From assembly GCA_963698645.1 (NCBI GenBank), contig CAVORP010000007.1, positions 682,001-746,000 of the forward strand: a stretch of DNA of 64,000 bases, in the 5' to 3' direction. Of the stretch, positions 28,087 to 37,333 are shown in pieces. Source of the DNA: Ovoidimarina sp963698645 (GTDB lineage Bacteria > Pseudomonadota > Alphaproteobacteria > Rhodobacterales > Rhodobacteraceae). Every line of letters starts with the position of its first letter. Position 1 is the stretch's first letter. The position numbers and the translations under genes were made by a program. Below the pieces are notes generated by a model. It saw nothing but the letters and a program-made list of their open reading frames with translations, did not search any database and was not told the origin of the DNA.

Positions 28087-28095
28087 TGGACACCA

Positions 28096-28683
28096 ATGCC
28101 AGACCTGGTTGCAAAAGCCATTCTCGATCGGCGTATCGCCGAGATCATAACCCCTGTCATCGAGGACATGGGGTTCGAGCTTGTGCGTGTCCGCTACATG
28201 GGTGGCAAAACACCGACGGTTCAGATCATGGCCGAGCGTTCGGAAGGTGGGATCGAGGTCGATGACTGTGCCCGGATCTCGACGGCTGTGAGTGCGACAC
28301 TCGATGTCGAGGACCCGATCGAGGACGCATATACGCTTGAAGTTTCGAGCCCGGGTATCGACCGGCCCCTGACCCGGCTGAAGGATTTCGAGACATGGAC
28401 CGGCTACGAAGCGAAGCTGGAAACCGGCGAGATGATCGACGGACGCCGACGCTTCAAGGGCATGCTGCAGGGGACGGAAGGCACCGAAGTCCTGATCGAG
28501 ATCGATGTGAATGGAGAGCCCCTTACCATCGGGCTTGAATTCGATTGGCTGACCGATGCCAAGCTTGTTCTGACTGACGATCTGATCCGCGATGTGCTGC
28601 GCGCCCGGAAGGATGCGGGCGAGGTAGACGAAACGCAATTCGACGAAATTGAAACCATCATCGATGGGGATGAGGAGACCTGA
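28096..28683 (+). CDS. rimP: Ribosome maturation factor RimP
   Basis: RimP is needed for maturation of the 30S ribosomal subunit. The 195-residue protein has the N-terminal region GFELVRVRYMGGKTPTVQIM, the family hallmark EVSSPGIDRPLTRLKDFE near residue 80, and a C-terminal SH3-like domain (EFDWLTDAKLVLTDDLI) with an acidic tail. It is the first gene of the conserved rimP-nusA-ylxR-infB operon. The ATG follows a T-rich terminator tail and has only a weak ribosome site (TTGGA). Confidence 0.95.
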   Translation: MPDLVAKAILDRRIAEIITPVIEDMGFELVRVRYMGGKTPTVQIMAERSEGGIEVDDCARISTAVSATLDVEDPIEDAYTLEVSSPGIDRPLTRLKDFETWTGYEAKLETGEMIDGRRRFKGMLQGTEGTEVLIEIDVNGEPLTIGLEFDWLTDAKLVLTDDLIRDVLRARKDAGEVDETQFDEIETIIDGDEET

Positions 28684-28685
28684 GA

Positions 28686-30314
28686 ATGGCCATCACTTCG
28701 GCAAACCAGCTGGAACTGTTGCAGACGGCAGAGGCCGTCGCCCGCGAAAAGATGATCGACCCTGCATTGGTCGTGGAAGCGATGGAGGAGAGCCTCGCGC
28801 GGGCCGCCAAGAGCCGCTACGGCGCGGAGATGGACATTCGGGTGTCGATCGACCGCAAGACTGGCCGGGCCACGTTTACGCGCGTACGCACCGTTGTCGA
28901 AGAGGAAGATCTTGAGAACTATCAAGCCGAGATGACGGTTGAGCAGGCCAAGCAGTATCTGGATGATCCGAAGGTTGGTGACACCCTTGTCGAAGAAGTT
29001 CCGCCGGTCGAAATGGGCCGGATCGCGGCGCAATCGGCCAAGCAAGTGATCCTGCAGAAGGTGCGTGAGGCCGAGCGCGATCGCCAGTACGAAGAGTTCA
29101 AGGACCGCGCTGGTACGATAATCAACGGCGTGGTGAAGCGCGAGGAATACGGCAATATCATCGTCGATGTGGGTGCAGGCGAAGGTATTCTGCGCCGCAA
29201 CGAAAAGATCGGGCGAGAAGCCTATCGGAACGGCGATCGGATTCGGTGCTACATCAAAGATGTACGTCGCGAGGCACGGGGCCCGCAGATCTTCCTGAGC
29301 CGTACCGCCCCGGAATTCATGGCCGAGCTTTTCAAGATGGAAGTGCCCGAAATCTATGACGGCATCATTGAGATCAAGGCTGTGGCCCGAGATCCGGGCA
29401 GCCGCGCGAAGATCGCGGTGATCTCGTATGACAACTCGATTGATCCGGTGGGGGCCTGTGTCGGTATGCGCGGCAGCCGTGTTCAGGCCGTGGTGAACGA
29501 GCTTCAGGGTGAGAAGATCGATATCATTCCATGGAATGAAGATGCCCCGACATTCCTTGTGAACGCACTGCAGCCGGCTGAGGTCAGCAAGGTCGTTCTG
29601 GACGAAGAGGCAGAGCGGATCGAAGTGGTCGTTCCCGATGAGCAGCTTTCGCTGGCCATCGGTCGCCGTGGGCAGAACGTGCGTCTTGCAAGCCAGCTGA
29701 CCGGCCTTGATATCGATATCATGACCGAGGAAGAGGAAAGTGCGCGCCGTCAGGCAGAGTTCGAGGAACGCACGAAGCTGTTCGTCGACACTTTGGATCT
29801 GGACGAGTTCTTTGCGCAGCTTCTGGTTTCGGAAGGTTTCACGTCGCTTGAAGAAGTCGCTTATGTCGAATCCGACGAGCTTCTCGTAATCGATGGGGTG
29901 GACGAGAGCACGGCCAGCGAATTGCAGGCACGGGCACGCGACTATCTCGATGCGCAGAATGCCAAGGCACTTGGAGAACGCCCGCGCCATGGGTGCGGAG
30001 GACAGCCTGATCAACTTCGAAGGTTTGACACCGCAAATGGTGGAAGCGCTTGCCAAAGATGACGTTAAGACGCTCGAGGATTTCGCGCACACTGGCAGAC
30101 TGGGAGATCGCCGGCGGCTGGACGATCGTCGATGGCGAACGCTCCAAGGATGACGGTGTTCTGGAACCTTTCGACGTCGGGCTTGAGGAAGCGCAGAACA
30201 TGGTGATGACCGCGCGGATCCAGCTTGGCTGGGTCGATCCTGCGGATCTTGTTCCGGACGAGATGCGACGGCGAAGGCGTCGACGGCGAAACCGAAGCGG
30301 AGGCCGGGGCCTGA
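28686..30314 (+). CDS. nusA: Transcription termination/antitermination factor NusA, three frameshifts in the last third
   Basis: NusA binds RNA polymerase and modulates pausing, termination and antitermination. An N-terminal polymerase-binding domain is followed by S1 (VVKREEYGNIIVDVGAGEG) and two KH domains (CVGMRGSRVQAVVNEL; LAIGRRGQNVRLASQL). The C-terminal helical repeats are split over frames: MGAEDSLINFEGLTPQMVEAL, then LADWEIAGGWTIVDGERSKDDG, then an acidic tail GEGVDGETEAEAGA ending at 30314. Breaks are near 29985, 30090 and 30265. The gene starts 2 bases after the rimP stop. Confidence 0.93.
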
Positions 30315-30336
30315 TTGCAGGTCCCGGGTGGCGGCC

Positions 30337-30971
30337 ATGTCTCGCGGAGGTCGGGATAAGCAGCGCATCGAGCCGGAACGCCGGTGCGTTGCCACGGGTG
30401 AGGTCGGGACCGACATCGGGTATGATCCGTTTCGTCCTGGGACCTGACGGCACCGTGGTTCCCGATATTCGCGGGAAGCTGCCTGGCCGTGGCATGTGGG
30501 TAAGCGCGAGGCGCGACGCTCTGGAGCGAGCGGTGGCGAAGAAGCTCTTCGCTCGCGCAGCCAAGGCGACCGGCAACCGTACCCGCGGGCCTTGTCGATC
30601 AGGTCGAGGCGCAACTTGTGCGACGGGTGGTCGATCTGGTGTCGATGGCGCGCAAGGCCGGGCGGGCGGTCGCGGGTTTCGAGAAGGTCAAGGGATGGCT
30701 CTTGACTGGCGAAGCCGTGGTGCTTCTGCAGGCCACGGATGGGTCGGATCGGGGAAAGTCCCGATTGCGGCCACCGGACGGAAAAAACTCGTTTTTTGAT
30801 GTTTTGAATGCATCAGAATTGGGTTTGGCTTTCGGACGGGAACATGTGATACATGCGGCGCTTGCCGCGGGCGGACTCACTGAACGGATCAGGGAGGACG
30901 CCTTGCGGCTGTCGGGCGTTCGCGGGACTGGCGGTGGTGAATCCACTGGAAAGGCAAAGAAGACAGTATGA
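30337..30971 (+). CDS. YlxR (DUF448)-L7Ae-like RNA-binding protein, two frameshifts
   Basis: The start MSRGGRDKQRIEPERRCVATGE is at 30337. After a break near 30410 the YlxR fold continues (GMIRFVLGPDGTVVPDI, GRGMWVSARRDALE). After a second break near 30590 an L7Ae/L30e-like part follows (RRVVDLVSMARKAGRAVAGFE; LASELGLAFGRE-type end at about 30820-30860). Alphaproteobacteria commonly carry this two-domain protein between nusA and infB. Its molecular role is unclear, though YlxR has been linked to RNA and nucleoid functions. The stop overlaps the infB ATG. Confidence 0.85.
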
Positions 30972-33457
30972 GCGATAATGACGGCAAAAAGACTTTGGGT
31001 CTTCGCGGCGGGCCGCGTGCGGGTCAGGTAAAGCAAAGCTTTAGCCACGGCCGCACGAAAAGCGTGGTCGTCGAAACCAAGCGTAAGCGTGTTGTGGTGC
31101 CGAAGCCGGGTGCCGGTGCAACTGGCGGGGCAAAAGCTGCCGGCGGTGCGCCCGCCGGCGACCCTTCGAAGCGCCCTGCCGGGATTTCCGATGCCGAATT
31201 GGAGCGTCGGATGAAAGCACTTGCCGCCGCAAAGGCGCGCGAGGGCGAAGAGGCTGAACAGCGTGAAGCCGAAGAGCGTGATCGTGCTGAAGAGCGCGAG
31301 CGTCGCCGTGCCGAGGCGGAAGCGAAAGAGCGTGAAGAACGTGAACGCGAAGAAGCTTTGAAGCGCAAGGCCGAGGAAGAGGCCCGTTCAGCAGAGCGTG
31401 CCGCCGAAGCCAAGGCTGCTGAAGCGGCTCCGCCGCCACCGCCCCCGGGCGATGAGGGTGCGGCCCGCGGGCCAAAGCCGTCTGCCGCGCCGCGCAAGAC
31501 GGAACGGGATGATCGCGACCGGGCTGCGAAGCCCAGTAAGGTCCGCGACGATAGTGGACGCCGGGCAGGCAAGCTGACGCTGAACCAGGCGCTGTCCGGA
31601 GGCGAGGGCGGACGCCAGCGTAGCCTTGCCGCGATGAAGCGGAAGCAGGAGCGCGCGCGCCAGAAGGCGATGGGCGGTCAGGTCGAGCGTGAGAAGGTTG
31701 TTCGCGACGTCAAGCTGCCGGAAGCGATCATGGTGTCGGAGCTTGCAAACCGGATGGCGGAGCGCGTTGCCGACGTGGTCAAAGCGCTGATGCAGAATGG
31801 AATCATGGCAACCCAGAACCAGACCATTGATGCGGACACTGCCGAACTGATCATCGAGGAATTCGGGCATAACGTGGTGCGCGTGTCCGATTCCGATGTC
31901 GAGGATGTGATCGATGCATTCGAGGACAAGGACGAAGATCTGAAGCCACGTGCGCCGGTCATCACGATCATGGGCCATGTTGACCACGGCAAGACTTCGC
32001 TTCTTGATGCGATCAGGAACGCCAAGGTCGTTGCGGGCGAAGCGGGTGGCATTACCCAGCATATCGGTGCGTATCAGGTAACGCAGGACGGCAAGAAGCT
32101 TACCTTCCTGGATACTCCTGGCCACGCGGCCTTTACGTCAATGCGTGCACGCGGTGCGCAGGTCACCGACATCGTGGTACTTGTGGTTGCAGCCGACGAT
32201 GCGGTCATGCCGCAGACGATCGAAGCGATCAATCACGCGAAGGCCGCGAAGGTCCCGATGATCGTCGCGATCAACAAGATCGACAAGCCTTCCGCTAACC
32301 CGGACAAGGTGAGGACGGATCTTTTGCAGCACGAAGTGGTGGTGGAAAAGATGTCCGGCGAAGTTCAGGACGTCGAAGTTTCCGCGATCAAGGGCACGGG
32401 TCTTGATGAGTTGCTTGAAGCGATCACGCTTCAGGCAGAAATCCTCGAGCTTAAGGCCAATCCGGATCGCCCTGCATCGGGTGCCGTTATCGAAGCCCAG
32501 CTTGATGTGGGCCGTGGGCCGGTTGCGACGGTTCTCGTGCAGAACGGGACACTGCGTCAGGGCGATATCTTTGTCGTCGGCGAGCAATGGGGCAAGGTGC
32601 GCGCCTTGGTCGACGACCAAGGTGAGCGGGTCTCGGAAGCCGGTCCTTCTGTTCCGGTCGAGGTTCTGGGCCTGAACGGTACGCCCGAGGCCGGTGACGT
32701 TCTGAACGTCGTCGAGACCGAAGCGCAGGCGCGTGAAATCGCCGAGTATCGCGAGAAGGCCGCGAAAGAGAAACGTGCGGCGGCGGGCGCTGCGACGACG
32801 CTTGAACAGTTGATGGCGAAGGCAAAGGACGACGAGAACGTAGCTGAGCTTCCGATTGTCGTGAAGGCCGATGTGCAGGGGTCTGCAGAGGCGATCGTGC
32901 AGGCGATGGACAAGATCGGAAACGACGAAGTACGCGTCCGTGTCCTTCACTCTGGTGTTGGTGCGATTACGGAGACTGATGTCGGGCTTGCCGAAGCATC
33001 CGGTGCACCTGTTTTCGGCTTCAACGTGCGGGCGAATGCCAGTGCGCGGAACACCGCGAACCAGAAGGGTGTCGAGATCCGGTATTATTCGGTCATCTAC
33101 GATCTGGTCGATGATGTGAAGGCGGCTGCCTCGGGTCTGTTGTCGGCCGAGGTACGCGAGACGTTCATCGGGTATGCCGAAATTCGCGAGGTCTTCAAGG
33201 TTTCGGGCGTCGGCAAGGTTGCCGGTTGTCTTGTGACCGAAGGCGTGGCGCGGCGGTCCGCCGGCGTGCGCCTGTTGCGCGACGATGTCGTGATCCATGA
33301 GGGCACGCTGAAGACGCTCAAGCGCTTCAAGGACGAAGTCGCCGAGGTACAGTCCGGTCAGGAATGCGGCATGGCATTCGAGAACTACGATGATATCCGC
33401 GTCGGTGATGTGATCGAAATCTTCACGCGGGAAGAGGTCGAACGTAAGCTTCAGTGA
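30968..33457 (+). CDS. infB: Translation initiation factor IF-2
   Basis: IF-2 is the GTPase that places initiator tRNA in the ribosomal P site. The 829-residue protein has a long charged N-terminal region rich in Arg/Glu/Ala (about residues 75-160), an IF2-N domain (PEAIMVSELANRMAE, near 250), and a GTPase domain with GHVDHGKTS near 335, DTPGHAAF and NKIDKP. C-terminal barrels follow, ending with VGDVIEIFTREEVER. The frame is intact, unlike its operon neighbours. The ATG overlaps the YlxR-gene stop. Confidence 0.97.
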   Translation: MSDNDGKKTLGLRGGPRAGQVKQSFSHGRTKSVVVETKRKRVVVPKPGAGATGGAKAAGGAPAGDPSKRPAGISDAELERRMKALAAAKAREGEEAEQREAEERDRAEERERRRAEAEAKEREEREREEALKRKAEEEARSAERAAEAKAAEAAPPPPPPGDEGAARGPKPSAAPRKTERDDRDRAAKPSKVRDDSGRRAGKLTLNQALSGGEGGRQRSLAAMKRKQERARQKAMGGQVEREKVVRDVKLPEAIMVSELANRMAERVADVVKALMQNGIMATQNQTIDADTAELIIEEFGHNVVRVSDSDVEDVIDAFEDKDEDLKPRAPVITIMGHVDHGKTSLLDAIRNAKVVAGEAGGITQHIGAYQVTQDGKKLTFLDTPGHAAFTSMRARGAQVTDIVVLVVAADDAVMPQTIEAINHAKAAKVPMIVAINKIDKPSANPDKVRTDLLQHEVVVEKMSGEVQDVEVSAIKGTGLDELLEAITLQAEILELKANPDRPASGAVIEAQLDVGRGPVATVLVQNGTLRQGDIFVVGEQWGKVRALVDDQGERVSEAGPSVPVEVLGLNGTPEAGDVLNVVETEAQAREIAEYREKAAKEKRAAAGAATTLEQLMAKAKDDENVAELPIVVKADVQGSAEAIVQAMDKIGNDEVRVRVLHSGVGAITETDVGLAEASGAPVFGFNVRANASARNTANQKGVEIRYYSVIYDLVDDVKAAASGLLSAEVRETFIGYAEIREVFKVSGVGKVAGCLVTEGVARRSAGVRLLRDDVVIHEGTLKTLKRFKDEVAEVQSGQECGMAFENYDDIRVGDVIEIFTREEVERKLQ

Positions 33458-33480
33458 TCCGTTCTCGGTTTCTGATGAAA

Positions 33481-33507
33481 AGAGGCGGTGATGAACCGCC
33501 TCTTTTT
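33481..33507 (+). terminator. Intrinsic terminator of the rimP-infB operon
   Basis: AGAGGCGGT and ACCGCCTCT pair across a five-base loop (GATGA) and are followed by a T run, 24 bases after the infB stop. Confidence 0.92.
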
Positions 33508-33603
33508 CGTTCGTCTCTGACTGTACGTTTCCGGCCCGCGTCGCTATGCGGTGCATTGCCTCGTCCAGAACTGAGCGAACATGGCTGATGCTCACGACCC
33601 GGA

Positions 33604-34670
33604 ATGATCCGCTCATACGGAGAGACGGATTTCATTACGGGAATTCGTGCCATAGCCGCGACAATGGTTGTCGTGATTCATACCGGTGCATTTTCGGGAT
33701 GGGGTTCGGTTGGGGACGCCATCACGAGTGCTGGAAAATACGGCGTCGATGTCTTCTTTGTCGTATCGGGATTTACGATCGCCAAGACAATTGCGGATGC
33801 GCGAGGATTATCGATCTTATCTCTTGCGGCGGTTGTTCAGGATCGTTCCCCTTTATTGGTTCACGATCACCTTCGCATTCTTACTCGCGTCTTTTGGACT
33901 AGTGGTGTCGACTTGGATGACCGAGTTCGCCGTCGCTCCCGGACCTGCGCAACCTGCTGATGCATTTCGCGTTTGTCAGCTTCCTTGATTACCGGATTGC
34001 CAACTCGTTGATCGGCGTCGAATGGACCATTCCCGTCGAGGTGTTCTGGTACATCTTTCTGCCATTTCTGTTGCCATTCGCGCAGGGGATCTGGCGTTTG
34101 ATTCTGATGTGCTTCGGATTTCTGCTGGTGGCGGTCTTATCGGGTTGATGGCGAAAGAGGTACTTGGAACTTCTCTTCCGGTGAGGTGGTCTCCCATCGC
34201 CTATGCGCATTACTTTCTGATCGGAAGCTTTGCCTATTCGATGCGGTGGCGGATTCAGGCGTCGGATGGGCGACTCCAGCGTTGCGCGTGCTGGCTGGCA
34301 GTCTTTATTGCGATTCTCTGCCTTGTGCTCAATTTCCCCGGCCGTGGAGAGCTCCTGTCTCTCATGGTCGCGGTGCTTCTGGCATCTCTGACGCCGTCCG
34401 GTGCGAAGGGTATCAATATCGGTTCTCACCTGGCGCCCATTGCTTTTCGTCGGATCGATCAGCTACAGCGTTTATCTTCTGCACATGATTTCAATCGCCC
34501 TCTTGCACGGGGTCGGTATCGAGTCGGGATTCGGCCTCGTGAACTTCTTGGTCGTCTACATCCTTACGCTTGTCCTGTCTGCCCTGACTTACCGACTGAT
34601 TGAGCGTCCCAGCAATGAGTTCGGCCGTAGGTATGTTCAGGGGTTGGAACCCCAAAACCGGGCGAGTTGA
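33604..34670 (+). CDS. Acyltransferase 3 family (OafA-like) membrane protein, four frameshifts
   Basis: The start DFITGIRAIAATMVVVIHTG and KYGVDVFFVVSGFTIAKTI match acyltransferase-3 enzymes, with the active-site His in VVIHTG. Later pieces are RRLFRIVPLYWFTITFAF, NSLIGVEWTIPVEVFWYIFL, LFVGSISYSVYLLHM and LTYRLIERPSNEFGR, each in family order and mostly membrane helices. Frames change near 33805, 33930, 34140 and 34440. Family members O-acetylate surface sugars or lipids, so it may decorate the glycan made by the locus at 48-58 kb. That link is only a guess. Confidence 0.78.
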
Positions 34671-34685
34671 CGGACTGCAAGCATG

Positions 34686-35084
34686 CTAGAGCCAGTCGCG
34701 AAGGATCGGGATCAGGGGGATGTCGGCCGGGGGCATCTGATAGGTGCGAAGGTCGTTCGGCCGGACCCATTTCAGCGTCTGGCCCTCACGAGACATCGGC
34801 TGACCCTGCCACTTCCGGCAAGCGAAGAGCGGCATCAGCAGATGAAAATCCTCGTAGGAATGGCTGGCGAAGGTGAGCGGGGCGAGGCACGACGCCCAGG
34901 TGTCGATTCCCAGTTCCTCTTGAAGTTCGCGGATCAGCGCGGCCTCCGGGGTCTCTCCGATCTCGACCTTTCCACCCGGAAATTCCCAGAGGCCAGCCAT
35001 GGACTTGCCTTCAGGGCGCTGTGCAAGCAGAACGCGGCCGTCACGATCGATCAGAGCGACCGCCGACACAAGGACAGTCTTCAC
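34686..35084 (-). CDS. mutT: 8-oxo-dGTP diphosphatase (MutT-type Nudix)
   Basis: The 132-residue protein has the MutT pattern LLAQRPEGKSMAGLWEFPGG then KVEIGETPE and RELQEELGI, a complete Nudix box at about residues 38-60. MutT removes oxidised dGTP (and GTP) before it is misincorporated. The start is GTG at 35084, overlapping the argJ stop (GTGA). It is the last gene of the ppiC-argJ-mutT operon, an arrangement common in Rhodobacterales. Confidence 0.9.
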   Translation of the reverse strand: MKTVLVSAVALIDRDGRVLLAQRPEGKSMAGLWEFPGGKVEIGETPEAALIRELQEELGIDTWASCLAPLTFASHSYEDFHLLMPLFACRKWQGQPMSREGQTLKWVRPNDLRTYQMPPADIPLIPILRDWL

Positions 35085-36303
35085 GACCGGTAATCCGCGT
35101 TTATTTCAATGTATCGCTTTGTCAGATCGCAGGTCCAGATCGTGGCAGTTCCGGTACCGATTCCGAGATCCACGGATATATCGATCTCTTCGCCCTTCAT
35201 GTGAGCGGCACCTGCCGCTTCGCTATAGGACGGGCGACACCCAGCCGTTTTCGGCCACAAGAATGTCACCGAAGCGGATCGAAAGCTTGTCCCGATCGGC
35301 GTGGGCACCGGATTTTCCGACCGCCATGACGATACGCCCCCAATTCGGATCCTCGCCTGCGATGGCCGTCTTGACCAGGGGGGAGTTGGCGATGGCCATC
35401 CCCACCTTATGCGCATCGGCCTCGTCTGCGGCGCCCGAGACGTGTACGGCCACGAATTTCGTCGCACCCTCGCCGTCACGGACGACCTGATGCGCCAGGT
35501 CTTGCATCACCGTGAACAGGGCATCGGAAAAACCTTCGTCGCCTGCTGCATCGGCCCCGGACGCGCCCGTCGCGCAGACCAGAAGCGTATCGGATGTCGA
35601 CGTATCGCTGTCGACAGTGATGCAATTGAACGTCCTTGCGGTATGACGGGATACCAGTGCCTGCAGATCGTCGAAGCCGATCTTTGCGTCCGTGAAGACG
35701 TAGACCAGCATCGTCGCGAGATCGGGCGCGACCATGCCAGAGCCCTTTGCGATGCCTGGCGATTGTGACGGTCTTACCGCGGATCTGGACGCTTGCGACC
35801 GAGCCTTTGGGGAATGTGTCGGTGGTCATGATCGCCTTTGCGGCGTCGGCAATACCGTCCGCGCCGGAGGCTTTCGGCAAGGTCGGGAAGTTTCGCAACG
35901 ATCCGATCATGCGGCAGCGGTTCGCCGATCACGCCGGTGGATGAGGTGAAAGACCCGGTTCACCGGTATCCCGGTTGCCGCGCAACGGCGGATGTGATCG
36001 CCTGCACCGCTTCGGTTCCATGACGGCCCGTGAAGGCATTTGCGTTCCCGGAATTCACAAGGATAGCAGCCCCCTCGGACGCAGGCCCACCAAGCTTTTC
36101 TTCGCAATCAAGGACCGGCGCGGCCCGCGTTGCAGAGCGGGTGAATGCGCCTGCAACCGTGGTACCGGGCTGAAGCGTACCAGCATGACGTCGTATCGAC
36201 CGGCATAGCGAACACCCGCGGCCCCCGATGCGAATTCGACACCTGCGATGGGTGGCAGGTTCGGGAACCCTGCCTTTGGGGCCAATGGAGAAATGCTGGG
36301 CAT
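35081..36303 (-). CDS. argJ: Bifunctional ornithine acetyltransferase / N-acetylglutamate synthase, several frameshifts
   Basis: ArgJ moves the acetyl group from N-acetylornithine to glutamate, recycling acetyl in arginine synthesis. Pieces in order are MPSISPLAPKAGFPNLPPIAG (ATG 36303), GTTVAGAFTRSATRAAPVLD, ILVNSGNANAFTG, and KAIMTTDTFPKG. The self-cleavage site LATML, with nucleophile Thr, follows, then TSDTLLVCATG, EDPNWGRIVMAVGKSGA and TCDLTKRYIEINADYRS. Frame changes are near 36170, 35985, 35925, 35740 and 35235. The gene sits between ppiC and mutT on one strand. Confidence 0.9.
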
Positions 36304-36312
36304 TGTCTCTAC

Positions 36313-37149
36313 TCATCCAGAAGAGATGCCGTTGCTGAGGACGTTGGGGTCGATCGTACCGGCTTCTACCCGCGTGATCTCTGCAGCTGCGGTTGCCTCG
36401 TCGAGGAGGGCCTCGACTGCGGAACGCTGCAATTGCTCGGTGAGCTCGCCGCGAACGTCTTCGAAGGCTGGTGCTCCCTTTTTCCGGATCTCGTTGAGCC
36501 GGACGAGGTGCCAGCCGAACTGGGTCTCAACCGGGCCGCCGACTTCACCGGGTTGAAGGGCAACAACCGCTTCTTCGAAGGGCGGCACCATCATGCCAAG
36601 TCCGAACCAGCCGAGGTCTCCCCCGTTCGGGCCGGAGGGGCCTGTCGAATGCTCGCGGGCCAGGGCCCCGAAATCCGCGCCGAGTTCAGCTCTTCGAGAA
36701 GCGCCTTCGCTTCTTCCTCCGTCTCGACAAGGATATGGGCAGCATTGAATTCGTCTTCCGGCTCGAGATTTGCATAGGCTTCGTCATAGGCGGCGAGCGA
36801 GTGCGTCTTCGGTGACGGCGTTTTCGGTCAAGGCGTCTACGACTTCCGAGACGATCAGGGCACGACGCTCATATTCAAGCGCAAGCACGCCACGTCTTGA
36901 AAGCGTGTCGTTGGTGGCGGCGACTGCGGCTTGTTGGACCAATTGGTTGAGAAGCGCGTCAAACAGCACATCATCTGGCAATTGCCGGAACTGATCGGGC
37001 AGACGTTCCTTTGCAATGATCATGTGACCGACTGTAATGTCCGCCCCGTTGACTGTCGCGACCACGGTGTCCGCCGTCGTTTCCTGAGCAGCGGCAGGAA
37101 GCGAAAGGAAGACGGTCAGGGCCATTGCAGCCGGGATACGATTGAGCAT
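36313..37149 (-). CDS. Periplasmic parvulin-type peptidyl-prolyl isomerase, two frameshifts
   Basis: A signal peptide (MALTVFLSLPAAAQ) is followed by a SurA/PpiC-like N-terminal helical domain (VVATVNGADITVGHMI) and a parvulin domain: EFNAAHILVETEEEAKALLEE, STGPSGPNGGDLGWFG, and PPFEEAVVALQPGEVGGPV then QFGWHLVRL. The frames join if single bases are corrected near 36800 and 36687. It helps fold exported proteins. The ATG at 37149 has AAGGA upstream. The gene diverges from secA, which matches the secretion theme. Confidence 0.88.
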
Positions 37150-37333
37150 TGTATATTCCTTCAGACTTGCCGTGGTGCGCCCCGGCGTTGACACCTTCCA
37201 TACGGCCCCTTACATCGCCTTTGTCCTACCGAGGGGCTAAGCACGTTCACGCGTGTTCTATGGCGGGCCACAAGCGGCGGCAAGCGCAACCCCTCACACG
37301 ATCCTGTCAAAAGCGCATTGAGGCGATTTGAAA

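Noticed and set aside
28404..30614. A minus-strand open frame of 736 codons opposite rimP and nusA
   Set aside because: It is the antisense of conserved genes, has no family motifs, and long antisense frames are common in GC-rich DNA.
32138..33616. A minus-strand open frame of 492 codons opposite infB
   Set aside because: It is a shadow of the infB coding bias; no ribosome site or recognisable domain.
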